Source: Propionibacteriales bacterium (GTDB taxonomy: Bacteria; Actinomycetota; Actinomycetes; Propionibacteriales; Nocardioidaceae). Taken from it: a stretch of 64,000 nucleotides of DNA. The notes below the pieces were generated by a model that saw only the letters and a list, made by a program, of their open reading frames with translations, was not told where the DNA came from and made no database searches. The position numbers and the translations under genes were made by a program. Every line of letters starts with the position of its first letter. Position 1 is the first letter of the stretch. Location of the stretch: positions 434,001 to 498,000 of the forward strand of contig JAPLCB010000004.1 in assembly GCA_026392455.1 (NCBI GenBank), in the 5' to 3' direction. This document shows positions 36,578 through 46,016 of the stretch, piece after piece.

Positions 36578-38518
36578 TCAGACCTCCACCTTGGCAACTT
36601 TGGACATCCAGAAGATTCCGACGCCGAGCAGGATCCCCATCCCGGCGCACATCAGCCACCCGATCGGCGTGGTGTACATCGGCTTGACGTAGTCGGGCTT
36701 GCTCAGCGTCAGGTACAGCAGGAACGCCGGCGGCAGGCCGCCGAGGATCCAGCAGGAGAGCCGGCCTTCGGCGGACAGTGCCCGGACGTGACGGCGCAGG
36801 TACTCGCGTTCGCGCAGGGTGCTCGCCACCTGCAGCAGCAGCTCGGCGAGGTTGCCACCGACCTCGCGCTGGATCCGGATGGCCATCACGACCCACTTGA
36901 AGTCGCGGCTGCCCATCCGGTCGGCGACTCCCTCGAGAGCGTCCTCCAGAGGAACACCGAGCCTGCTCTCGACGATCGCCCGCTTGAACTCCGAGGTGAT
37001 CGGCTCCACCCCTTCGCGGACGATCGTGTCCATCGACTGTGCCAGGGACAGACCGGCCGAGAGACTGCCCGACATCAGCTGGAGGGTGTCTGCCAGACCG
37101 GAGCCGAAGGCCTTGAGCCGGTTGGCGCGCTTGACCCCGAGGTAGATCCAGGGGCCGACCGCGCCGATCAGGAAGAAGAAGATCACCGCGAACGGGTTCC
37201 CGCCGGTCACCAGGGCCCCGAGGAGACCGGCGGCGAAGGCGATCGCCACGTGCATCAGCAGCCACTCCGAGGACTTCAGCGCCATCCCGGCGCCCTCGAG
37301 GCGCAACGCGATCTTGTTCTCCACCTCCTCGTTCGAGGAGAGCACGTTGGCCGCTGCCTGGCGGGCCTGCTCAGCCAGGGAGTAGGTCATGTCCTGCTGC
37401 CCACGGATCTGGGCACGGATGGCTGCGGACCCGACGGGCTCGGTCGCCGTGTAGATCTCCATCTGGTCCGACAGCGGGACCTTCACCGCGGCGGGCTTGG
37501 TTCCCAGCGCCAGGTACAGGACACCGATGAGGCCGATCCCGATCGCGAACACCGCCCCGTACATCAGGGGCTGCGAGACCGACATCGCCCGCTCGACGCC
37601 AGGTGCGGACAGCGTGCTGGAGCTGGGTGCCGGGCTGCGAACGGTGAGGAACGCGGACGTGGTGTGGCTGGTGCCGCCCGCGTTGACCGTGACCTCGACG
37701 GTCGCGTCGTTGGCGGCGACCGATTCCGGTACCGACGCGGTCACCAGGACCTGGCGGGCCAGGGACCCGGCCTCGCTGCTGAAAGCCTTGGTCAGCGCGG
37801 CGGGGTCGGCCGCCGAGATGACCGCGCCGTCGCCGGCCTCGGCCATCTGGGTCAAGGGTGCCGGAGCCTGGGTGCCCTGCTCGAGGGAGACGACGTCGAC
37901 CTTGACCCCGGCGGACCGGATCGCAGCCACGACGGGCGCGAGGTCTGCCTTGGTGTTGTCCACGCCGTCCGACAGCACCAGGACCTGGCGCTGCCCGTCG
38001 GCCTTCCCGGTCGCTGCGATGGCGGTCCGGACACCTTCGTACAGGGCGGTGTTCAGGGTCAGGCTGAGGCCGTTGATGACGTCCTTGGAACGGTCCCGGT
38101 CCAGGCTGGGGGCCTGACGCACGACGACCTTGTCGTCGAAGGTGACGATGCCGACCTCGACGTTGGCCGGGACCATCTCCAGGTAGCTGAGGGCGGCCTT
38201 GCGGGCCTCGGCGATCCGCCGTCCCGCCATGCTGTTGCTGGTGTCGATGGCCAGCACGGTGGTACGCCGCACCTTGTCGCTCGAGGCAGCCAGCTCGGCG
38301 GTCGCCTCAGCGTCCTTGCCGCCGATGCGTACCGCGACGGAGCCGAGATCGATCGAGTCGGTGCTGTCGACCGAGACCAGCAGCCGCACGGTTCCGTCGG
38401 CCTGCTCGGAGTGGTCGATCGTCGCGTCTCCGGCCGCGTACCCGGCTCCGGCAGGAAGCAGGACGCCGAGGGCGACCGCAGCTGCCGCGGCGAGGATCCG
38501 CGCAGCCCGGGGCCTCAC
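36578..38518 (-). CDS. tadB: Fusion of secreted VWA domain with TadB (T2SS F family)
   Basis: Signal peptide; VWA MIDAS VLAIDTSNSMAGRR, VLVLSDGVDNT; C-term TadB LMSGSLSAGLSLAQSMDTIVREG...EVGGNLAELLLQVASTLRERE. Confidence 0.92.
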   Translation of the reverse strand: MRPRAARILAAAAAVALGVLLPAGAGYAAGDATIDHSEQADGTVRLLVSVDSTDSIDLGSVAVRIGGKDAEATAELAASSDKVRRTTVLAIDTSNSMAGRRIAEARKAALSYLEMVPANVEVGIVTFDDKVVVRQAPSLDRDRSKDVINGLSLTLNTALYEGVRTAIAATGKADGQRQVLVLSDGVDNTKADLAPVVAAIRSAGVKVDVVSLEQGTQAPAPLTQMAEAGDGAVISAADPAALTKAFSSEAGSLARQVLVTASVPESVAANDATVEVTVNAGGTSHTTSAFLTVRSPAPSSSTLSAPGVERAMSVSQPLMYGAVFAIGIGLIGVLYLALGTKPAAVKVPLSDQMEIYTATEPVGSAAIRAQIRGQQDMTYSLAEQARQAAANVLSSNEEVENKIALRLEGAGMALKSSEWLLMHVAIAFAAGLLGALVTGGNPFAVIFFFLIGAVGPWIYLGVKRANRLKAFGSGLADTLQLMSGSLSAGLSLAQSMDTIVREGVEPITSEFKRAIVESRLGVPLEDALEGVADRMGSRDFKWVVMAIRIQREVGGNLAELLLQVASTLREREYLRRHVRALSAEGRLSCWILGGLPPAFLLYLTLSKPDYVKPMYTTPIGWLMCAGMGILLGVGIFWMSKVAKVEV

Positions 38519-40221
38519 GACGACTCCGGGACGAACGTGCGGGCGTCTACCGTCACGTTGGCGTGAGCCATCTTCTCCAGGAACTTGGGTCGCAGGCCGG
38601 TCGCCTTCAGCGAGCCCAGGCTGCGGCCGTCCGCGTCGAAGCCGGCGGTGTTGTCGAACAGGAAGATGTCCTGCAGCGTGATCACGTCCCCCTCCATCCG
38701 CTCGACCTCGGTGACGTGGGTGATCCGGCGGGTGCCGTCCTTGAGACGGGCCTGGTGCACGATCACGTCCACCGCCGAGGCGACCTGCTCGCGGATCGCC
38801 CGCATCGGCAGGTCCATGCCGGCCATCAGGACCAGCGTCTCCAGGCGGGCCAGGGTGTCGCGCGGGCCGTTGGAGTGGACGGTGCAGATCGAGCCGTCGT
38901 GGCCGGTGTTCATCGCCTGCAGCATGTCCAGCGCCGAAGCGTCCCGGACCTCCCCGACGACGATCCGGTCCGGCCGCATCCGGAGCGAGTTGCGGACCAG
39001 GTCGCGGATGCTGACCTCGCCCTTGCCCTCGATGTTCGCCGGCCGTGACTCCAGCCGGACGACGTGGTCCTGCTTGAGCTGGAGCTCGGCCGCGTCCTCG
39101 ATCGTCACGATCCGCTCGTCGTCCGGGATGAACGAGGAGAGCACGTTGAGGGTCGTCGTCTTCCCGGCGCCGGTACCGCCCGAGACGACGACGTTGAGCC
39201 GACCGCGTACGCAGGCGTCCAGGAAGTCGGCCGTCTTGCGGGACATCGAGCCGAACTCGATCAGGTTCTCGACGGTCAACGGGTCGGTCGAGAACTTCCG
39301 GATGGTCAGCGTGCTGCCGTCGATGGCCAACGGTGGAACCACGGCGTTGACCCGGCTGCCGTCGGGCAGACGGGCGTCGACCATCGGGGAGGCCTCGTCG
39401 ACCCGACGACCGATCCGGGAGACGATCTTGTCGATGGTCCGGCGCAGGTGGGCCTCGTCGTTGAACTTGCCGTCGACGCGGACCAGCTTGCCGCTGCGCT
39501 CCAGCCAGATGTCGTACGGCCCGTTGACCATCACCTCGGCGACGCTCTCGTCGCGGAGGTACGGCTCGATCGGCCCGTAGCCGAGGATGTCGTCGGCGAT
39601 CTCCTGGGTGATCCGCTGCCGGTCGTTCGCGGTCAGCGGCCGCTCGCTCGCGGCCATCACGTCGGCCAGCGCCTGACGGACCATCGCCTCGAGCTCGGTG
39701 GCGGAGAGGTTCGCGTCGTACAGCTTGGGGCCGAGCTGGACCAGGAGCTCCTCGTGGACGCTGCCCTTCAGATCGTCGAAACGGTCCTTGACCGGTCCCC
39801 GCTTGGTCGCTGCGGACCCCAGGGTCACCCCGTTGCCTGACGTGCTGCCTGACGTGCTGCCCGACGTGCTGGCCGATGCGCTCGGCGCCGTGCTGATTGG
39901 CGGGGGGTTCACTGCAGCCGGGGCCGGGGCCGGAGCCGGGGCCGGGGGAGCAGCGCTGGTGTCGCGGTGAGCACCGCCGGCCACGTGCGCCGGTGCTGCG
40001 CGGACCACGGGAGCTGCTGTGCCCGAGTGCGCCGGGGTCGAAGCTCGGGGTGGGCGAGCAGCGGCCGGCCGCGATGCTGCCGGTGCGCCTGCGCCTGCGG
40101 GTGCCGCGGGTGCCGCCGGTGCCGTTGATGTTGCCGGTGTTGCCGGTGCCGGTTCGGCGGCCTTCGGGCTCGCCACCGACGTGCCGAGCAGTTCTGCCAA
40201 CCGGTCTGAAAATTCGCTCAT
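38515..40221 (-). CDS. cpaF: CpaF/TadA family secretion ATPase with Ala/Pro-rich N-terminal extension
   Basis: VVSGGTGAGKTTTLNVLSSFIPDDERIVTIEDAAELQL, LRMRPDRIVVGEVRDASALDMLQAMNTGHDGSICTVHSNGPRD. Confidence 0.95.
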   Translation of the reverse strand: MSEFSDRLAELLGTSVASPKAAEPAPATPATSTAPAAPAAPAGAGAPAASRPAAARPPRASTPAHSGTAAPVVRAAPAHVAGGAHRDTSAAPPAPAPAPAPAAVNPPPISTAPSASASTSGSTSGSTSGNGVTLGSAATKRGPVKDRFDDLKGSVHEELLVQLGPKLYDANLSATELEAMVRQALADVMAASERPLTANDRQRITQEIADDILGYGPIEPYLRDESVAEVMVNGPYDIWLERSGKLVRVDGKFNDEAHLRRTIDKIVSRIGRRVDEASPMVDARLPDGSRVNAVVPPLAIDGSTLTIRKFSTDPLTVENLIEFGSMSRKTADFLDACVRGRLNVVVSGGTGAGKTTTLNVLSSFIPDDERIVTIEDAAELQLKQDHVVRLESRPANIEGKGEVSIRDLVRNSLRMRPDRIVVGEVRDASALDMLQAMNTGHDGSICTVHSNGPRDTLARLETLVLMAGMDLPMRAIREQVASAVDVIVHQARLKDGTRRITHVTEVERMEGDVITLQDIFLFDNTAGFDADGRSLGSLKATGLRPKFLEKMAHANVTVDARTFVPESS

Positions 40222-40256
40222 TTTCCCCGCCCCCAGTGTCGGATCAAGACTCGTAG

Positions 40257-41450
40257 TTACTTCCGGAGCCGGCTGAAGACGCCGCGCTTGGCGGGTTCCT
40301 CGGCATGGGCGTCCGGACGGGTTCCCGACGAGGTGCGGGCCGCACCGGCGGGTCGAAGTTGGTCAGCCAGCCCGATCAGCGCCTTGCTCACCGGGTGGTC
40401 CGGCTGGCTCAGCACGATCGGTCGCCCGTTGTTGGTCGCGGTCGCAACCGCGAGCGCGGTGGGCAGCGCGGTGGCCACCTTCATCTTCAGCAGGCCTTCG
40501 ACGACCTGGCAGGTGAGACCGACCTCGTCGTCGGCCCGGTTCAGGAGCAGGTGCCGCTGGCTCTGCACCACGCCGAGGTTGTCGAGGGTCTCGACCGCCA
40601 CCTTGACGTTCTTCACCGTGGGCACGTCGAGCGTTGCGATCAGGATGCACTCGTCGGTCTCCTCGAAGGCCGCGAGGACGTGGTCGTCGAACGCCGGAGT
40701 GGTGTCGACGACGATGTAGTCGAACTGCTCGCGCAGGATCTGCAGGACCCGGCGCACGAAGCTGGGCGAGATCCTGGCCTTGGCTTCGGGGTGCGTCGGT
40801 GCAGCCAGGATGGAGAGGTGTTCGTGGCGGGTCATCAGGGTCTCGAGCAGGCTGAAGTCCAGGTGCTCCTCGGCCTCCACGGCCTCCACGATGGTGTGGT
40901 CCGGGATCACCTGGAGCGTGATCGCGACGTCGCCGAAGGCCAGGTCGAGGTCGACCAGGCAGACCTTCGAGGTGCCGCGGTTGCTCAGGGCGATCGCCAG
41001 GTTGACCGCGACGGTGGTCTTGCCGACCCCGCCCTTGGGGGAGAAGACCGTGATCACCTTGCCGTCGCGCACGCCGCCGTGGCCGACCGGTCCCCGGATG
41101 GCTTCCCAGGTCTGACGGCTTCGGTCGACGGCGGCGGTGATGCCGTCCAGGTCGTCTGCCCGGGTGACTGCCGTCGCACCGACCTGCATCGCGGACTGGA
41201 ACACGTCCGAGGTCGGATCGGTACGGACGATCACCACCCCGACTGCGGGGTGGGTGGCACGCAGGCTCTCTCCGATCGCGAGCGCGGTGTCGAGATCGGT
41301 GCTCGGTCCGAGCAGAGCGACGTACTCGTTGCTCTGCTCGGTGAGCCAGGTGTCGAGCTGACCGGCGTTGGAAACCACCTGGGTTCCTGCCGGCAGGGCG
41401 ACGGTCAGTGCGCTGGCCCAGTTGGTGTCGGGCTCGACGAGGACGGGCAT
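40257..41450 (-). CDS. cpaE: CpaE-like MinD/ParA-family ATPase
   Basis: Pseudo-receiver N-terminus; KVITVFSPKGGVGKTTVAVNLAIAL; ATG at 41450 in longer ORF. Confidence 0.92.
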   Translation of the reverse strand: MPVLVEPDTNWASALTVALPAGTQVVSNAGQLDTWLTEQSNEYVALLGPSTDLDTALAIGESLRATHPAVGVVIVRTDPTSDVFQSAMQVGATAVTRADDLDGITAAVDRSRQTWEAIRGPVGHGGVRDGKVITVFSPKGGVGKTTVAVNLAIALSNRGTSKVCLVDLDLAFGDVAITLQVIPDHTIVEAVEAEEHLDFSLLETLMTRHEHLSILAAPTHPEAKARISPSFVRRVLQILREQFDYIVVDTTPAFDDHVLAAFEETDECILIATLDVPTVKNVKVAVETLDNLGVVQSQRHLLLNRADDEVGLTCQVVEGLLKMKVATALPTALAVATATNNGRPIVLSQPDHPVSKALIGLADQLRPAGAARTSSGTRPDAHAEEPAKRGVFSRLRK

Positions 41451-41475
41451 GGTGCGACCTTTCGGGAGGAGTCGG

Positions 41476-42195
41476 TCACTTCGTGAACAAGTTCTTGCCG
41501 TCAACGACAACGTTCTTGTTGACGACGGAGTCCTTGTTGGTGAGGCCGAACGAGAGCTCGCTGGCGGTGGCGGCAGCAATGACTCGCTGGGCGTCTTCCT
41601 GCAGCAGACCCAGGGTGAAGAGGGTGCGCGGCAGCTGTTCGGTCGTCTGGGCCCCGGTGGCGTCCGTGGTGGTCGTGGACACCACCGTGGTGGTACCGAC
41701 TGCGATCACCTCGACGTTGGTCAGCAGGGTCGCGGTAGCGCCGTTGCCGGTAGCGAAGATCACGACCTTGTCGCCCGGGTTCACGAAGCCGGCGACCCGG
41801 CCGGTGTCCGTCAGGTTGACCGAGATCGCGATCATCTTCTTCGGGATGGTCAGGGTGCTGGTCGAGGCGGGAGCGACTGCGAACTTGACGCCGACGATCT
41901 GCTCACCCGGGTTGATCGTGGTCTGGGCGATCTGGGTGCTGATCGCATCCAGGGAGACCAGCGCGTCGGGGAGCCGGTCGCCCTCACCGACCATGCTCTG
42001 CTCGATCTTGCCCGCTGCCTGGGCGTCGGCGACGCTCTCGCCGGCGTTGATGACCTTCACCGCCTTCAGGACCGGAACGGCGTTGTACTGGTCGGCTGCG
42101 CGTGTGTCGGCGCCGCGTACGTACAGGAAGACGATCAGCGTGCCCAGCCCCGCGATCACCGCGGCAACCGTCAGAAGCACTTTCCTGCGATCCAT
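41476..42195 (-). CDS. cpaB: CpaB/RcpC (SAF domain) Flp pilus assembly protein
   Basis: N-term TM, VLKAVKVINAGESVADAQAAGKIE, ISVNLTDTGRVAGFVNPGDKVVIFAT. Confidence 0.92.
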   Translation of the reverse strand: MDRRKVLLTVAAVIAGLGTLIVFLYVRGADTRAADQYNAVPVLKAVKVINAGESVADAQAAGKIEQSMVGEGDRLPDALVSLDAISTQIAQTTINPGEQIVGVKFAVAPASTSTLTIPKKMIAISVNLTDTGRVAGFVNPGDKVVIFATGNGATATLLTNVEVIAVGTTTVVSTTTTDATGAQTTEQLPRTLFTLGLLQEDAQRVIAAATASELSFGLTNKDSVVNKNVVVDGKNLFTK

Positions 42196-42390
42196 CTGGG
42201 GACCCCCTCAATCCTGGTGTCCCCAGCGGTTCCTCCGACGCGATGAACGCACCGGAGGGCGATTCGCGGGCGAGCACCGAAGTGTTGTGCCGGCACACCC
42301 TCCTGTACCGGTCGCATACAGAACAATGCCGTACAAATCGGGCAATTGCATCTGAATAGCCGATATTCGACCAGTTGGCTATCCGTCGGG

Positions 42391-42406
42391 TAGTCACAAA
42401 GGACTA
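42391..42406. promoter_or_regulatory. Putative operator, dyad TAGTC-N6-GACTA, upstream of cpaB operon
   Basis: tagtcacaaaggacta in extended arm ggGTAGTC..GACTACtc. Confidence 0.58.
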
Positions 42407-42425
42407 CTCCCGGATCCGGGAAGTC
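42402..42425 (-). terminator. Possible terminator of the acyl-CoA ligase gene
   Basis: tcccggatccggga palindrome flanked by gact/agtc, just beyond stop at 42443. Confidence 0.4.
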
Positions 42426-42442
42426 TGATCAGGTGGGGACCT

Positions 42443-44245
42443 TCAGCGGCTGTAGAGCGCCTCGACCTCGTCCACGTTCTCGCGCAGGACGACGTTGCGC
42501 CGGAGCTTGAGGCTGGGGGTCAGCTGCCCGCCCTCCTCGGTCCACTCGCGGTCCAGGATCGTGAACTTGCGGATCGCCTCGGCCTGCGAGACGGCCTTGT
42601 TGGCGTCCTCGACGGCCTTCTCGACGGCGGCCACCAGCTCGGGGTCGGTCCGCAGCCGGCTCAGGTCGTCGGGCTTGCCGTGCTGCTCGGCCCAGGCGGT
42701 GAGGGTGTCCCGGTCGAGGGTGACCAGGGCGCCGATGAACGGCCGGCCGTCGCCGACCACCATGCACTGGTCCACCAGGGAATGGCTGCGCAGGCGGTCC
42801 TCGAGGACCGCGGGGGCCACGTTCTTGCCGCCGGCCGTCACCAGGAGCTCCTTCTTGCGGCCGGTGATCCGGACGAAACCCTCGTCATCGATCTCGCCGA
42901 CGTCACCGGTGTGGAACCAGTCACCGCCACCCCAGGCGTCGAGGGTCGCTTCCGGGTTCTTCCAGTAGCCCGCGAAGACCTGCCCGCCCTGGAACAGCAG
43001 CTCGCCGTCATCAGCGATCCGCACCGACGTTCCCTGGACGGGTCGGCCGACGGTGCCGATCTTCTGGGCATCGGGCAGGTTGACGGTGACCGCGGCCGTG
43101 GTCTCGGTCAGGCCGTAGCCCTCCAGCACGTTGACGCCGATGCCTCGGTAGAAGTGGCCCAGCCGGTCGCCCAGGGGAGCGCCCCCGGAGATCGCGTGCC
43201 GGCAGCTGCCACCGAGCGCAGTCCGCAGCTTGGCGTAGACCAGCCGGTCGAAGATCGCGTGCTGCGTGCGGACCGCGAGTGACGTGCGGCCTGACTCCAG
43301 GCCCCGGGACCAGGCCATCGCAACGTCGGCAGCGCGGTCGAAGATCCTGCCGTTGCCGTCGGCGACAGCTCGTTGCGACGCGGTGTTGAACACCTTCTCG
43401 AAGACCCGGGGGACCGCCAGGATGAACGTGGGCCGGAAGGCTGCGAGATCGTCGAGCAGGTGCTTGATGTCGGCCGAGTGGCCCATCCGCACCCGGGCCT
43501 TGACGCAGCCGATCTGGATGATGCGGGCGAAGACGTGAGCCAGGGGGAGGAAGAGCAGCGTGGCCGGCGGCTCGCCGTCCTCGTCGGGACCGAACAGCTT
43601 CTCGAGCTCCGCAACGGTGACCGTCAGCTCGAACATGAAGTTGCCGTGGGTGAGCATGCAGCCCTTCGGGCGGCCGGTGGTGCCGGAGGTGTAGATCAGG
43701 GTGGCCAGCGCCTCGGGTCCGGCCGTCGTACGCCGGGTCTCGAGCTCCTCGTCACTGATCTCGCTGCCCAGCGTCATCAGGACCGAGACGGCACTGTCGT
43801 CGATGGACCACACGTGGTGGACGTCGGGAAGCCGGTCCCGGATCTCCTTGAGCCTGCTGGTGTGCTCGGCGGTCTCGGCGACCACGGCCCGGGCTCCTGA
43901 GTCGGCCAGGATCCACTCGACCTGCTCGGAGCTGGAGGTCTCGTAGATCGGGACCGTCGCAGCTCCGGCGAACCAGATCGCGTAGTCGAAGAGGGTCCAC
44001 TCGTAGCGGGTCCGCGACAGCAGGGCGACCCGGTCCCCGGGCTCGATGCCGGCAGCGATCAGGCCCTTCGCGGTGGCCCGCACCTCGTCGAGGAACTCTG
44101 CGGCGCTGACGTCGGTCCAGCCGTGGGAGCTGCGACGCGCGAAGACCACGGTGGCGGGGTGCTCGGCTCCGTTGAGAACGACGTCGTCGGTCAGGTTGCC
44201 GGTGCTAGCGACGGTGACCTGCAGGGGCGTGGAGTACTCGCGCAC
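42443..44245 (-). CDS. Long-chain fatty acid--CoA ligase (FadD15-like AMP-dependent synthetase)
   Basis: ALIYTSGTTGRPKGCMLTHGNF, EGYGLTETTAAV, WFHTGDVGEIDDEGFVRITGRKKELLVTAGGKNV. Confidence 0.95.
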   Translation of the reverse strand: MREYSTPLQVTVASTGNLTDDVVLNGAEHPATVVFARRSSHGWTDVSAAEFLDEVRATAKGLIAAGIEPGDRVALLSRTRYEWTLFDYAIWFAGAATVPIYETSSSEQVEWILADSGARAVVAETAEHTSRLKEIRDRLPDVHHVWSIDDSAVSVLMTLGSEISDEELETRRTTAGPEALATLIYTSGTTGRPKGCMLTHGNFMFELTVTVAELEKLFGPDEDGEPPATLLFLPLAHVFARIIQIGCVKARVRMGHSADIKHLLDDLAAFRPTFILAVPRVFEKVFNTASQRAVADGNGRIFDRAADVAMAWSRGLESGRTSLAVRTQHAIFDRLVYAKLRTALGGSCRHAISGGAPLGDRLGHFYRGIGVNVLEGYGLTETTAAVTVNLPDAQKIGTVGRPVQGTSVRIADDGELLFQGGQVFAGYWKNPEATLDAWGGGDWFHTGDVGEIDDEGFVRITGRKKELLVTAGGKNVAPAVLEDRLRSHSLVDQCMVVGDGRPFIGALVTLDRDTLTAWAEQHGKPDDLSRLRTDPELVAAVEKAVEDANKAVSQAEAIRKFTILDREWTEEGGQLTPSLKLRRNVVLRENVDEVEALYSR

Positions 44246-44345
44246 ACTTCTCCTCGTCGACGTCGCTGCCGTACAGGTGTGATCTCGTCCTCACCTGACG
44301 GCTCACGGTACTAGGGCGGCTCGTTGATCCGATAGCCTGCCGGTT

Positions 44346-44783
44346 ATGGCCGAACAGACCACCTCGAGCATCGTCATCGCCGCGAGTCCCGCCCAGGTGA
44401 TGGCGGCGATCGTCGACTTCGAGGCCTATCCGCGCTGGGCTCAGGGGATCAAGGCTGCTCAGGTGCTCACGACGGACCCTGACGGGCGGGCCTCGACGGT
44501 GTACTTCGAGCTGGAGGCCGCTCCGATCAAGGACTCCTACACCTTGGCCTACACGTACCAGGGCGGTGAGGTCCTGCGCTGGACGCTGGCCGAGGGGCGG
44601 ATGATGCGGGCGATGGAGGGTTCCTACGAGCTCGCCGCGACCGGGGCCGGCACCGAGGTGACCTACCGACTCTCCGTCGACGTGGCGATCCCGATGATCG
44701 GTTTGCTCCGCCGCAAGGCCGAGAAGGTCATCATCGACACCGCGCTCAAGGGTTTGAAGAAGCGCGTCGAGTCCCTGGGCTGA
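44346..44783 (+). CDS. SRPBCC (polyketide cyclase/START-like) family protein
   Basis: TSSIVIAASPAQVMAAIVDFEAYPRWAQGIKAAQVL. Confidence 0.9.
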   Translation: MAEQTTSSIVIAASPAQVMAAIVDFEAYPRWAQGIKAAQVLTTDPDGRASTVYFELEAAPIKDSYTLAYTYQGGEVLRWTLAEGRMMRAMEGSYELAATGAGTEVTYRLSVDVAIPMIGLLRRKAEKVIIDTALKGLKKRVESLG

Positions 44784-44789
44784 CGGGCG

Positions 44790-46016
44790 ATGACCGAACC
44801 CGAGCAGAACGACGCGACCGGTTCCGTACCGCCGCGGATCATCCTCTTCACCGGCAAGGGCGGGGTCGGCAAGACCACGTCCGCAGCCGGTACGGCGGCG
44901 GTCGCCGCCCGCAGCGGGCTGCGCACCCTGGTGCTCTCGACCGACGCGGCGCACTCGCTCGCGGACGCCTTCGCCTGTGTCGTCGGACGTGAGCCCACGC
45001 CGGTCGCCCCTCACCTCTGGGTCCACCAGGTCGACGCCCAGCGACGGTTCGAACGTTCCTGGGGAGACATCCAGGGCTACCTGCTCTCGGTGCTCGATGC
45101 GGCCGGGGTCGACCCGATCACAGCCGAGGAGCTGACCGTCATCCCCGGGGCGGAGGAGGTGCTCGCGCTGCTGGAGCTGCGTCAGCACGCCCTCTCCGGG
45201 GACTGGGACGTGATCATCGTCGACTGCGCCCCGACGGCCGAGACGCTGCGTCTGCTGGCGCTCCCCGAGGCCCTGAACTGGTACATGTCGCGGATGTTCG
45301 GGGTCCAGCGCCGGGTGATGCGAGCCCTGCGCCCGGTGCTGACCCGGGCTGCCGGAGTGCCGATGCCGGAGGACTCCGTCTTCGAGGCGATCGAACGGCT
45401 GCACCGCGACCTCGAGCAGGTCCAGCAGATCCTCAGCGACAAGTACGCGAGCGTCCGGTTGGTGCTGACCCCGGAAGCGGTGGTGGTCGCGGAGGCGCGG
45501 CGCTCGTTGACCACGTTGTCGTTGTACGGCTACCGGGTCGACGGCGTGATCGCGAACCGGGTCTTCCCGGCGGGCGGCGCGGACGCCTGGCGGGACGCCT
45601 GGGTCGCGGCTCAGTCCGAGATGCTCGCCGAGGTGCGGCAGTCGTTCGTCGACCTCCCGATCTGGACGTCGTCGTACCAGCCGGGGGAGCCGATGGGTGT
45701 GGAGTCCCTGGCGGCCTTCGCCGAGGCGGCCTACGCAGGCGCGGACCCCCTGGCGCTCCCGAGCGGCGACGGCCCGATGACCATCAGCCGATCCGAGGGG
45801 GGCGCGGTGCTGCGGATCGCGCTCCCGTTCGCTGCCAAGGAGGACGTCGACCTGGCCCGGCACGGGGACGAGCTGGTCGTCACCGTAGGGTCGTACCGAC
45901 GACTGTTGGCGTTGCCGGCAGCACTCACCCGCCACGTCGTCACCGGGGCGCGGGTCGAGGCCGGCTCGCTCCAGGTCAAGTTCCGGGCCGAGGCCGACAG
46001 CGAGGAGCAACGATGA
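44790..46016 (+). CDS. ArsA/GET3 family ATPase
   Basis: IILFTGKGGVGKTTSAAGTAAVAARSGLRTLVLSTDAAHSLADAF; VDCAPTAETLRLL. Confidence 0.94.
   Translation: MTEPEQNDATGSVPPRIILFTGKGGVGKTTSAAGTAAVAARSGLRTLVLSTDAAHSLADAFACVVGREPTPVAPHLWVHQVDAQRRFERSWGDIQGYLLSVLDAAGVDPITAEELTVIPGAEEVLALLELRQHALSGDWDVIIVDCAPTAETLRLLALPEALNWYMSRMFGVQRRVMRALRPVLTRAAGVPMPEDSVFEAIERLHRDLEQVQQILSDKYASVRLVLTPEAVVVAEARRSLTTLSLYGYRVDGVIANRVFPAGGADAWRDAWVAAQSEMLAEVRQSFVDLPIWTSSYQPGEPMGVESLAAFAEAAYAGADPLALPSGDGPMTISRSEGGAVLRIALPFAAKEDVDLARHGDELVVTVGSYRRLLALPAALTRHVVTGARVEAGSLQVKFRAEADSEEQR

Noticed and set aside
36251-38566. 771-aa plus-strand ORF antisense to tadC/tadB
   Set aside because: Low-complexity G/R/D/V composition mirroring real Tad genes on the opposite strand
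44205-46010. 601-aa minus-strand ORF antisense to SRPBCC/ArsA genes
   Set aside because: Shadow ORF; the plus-strand genes have clear family motifs
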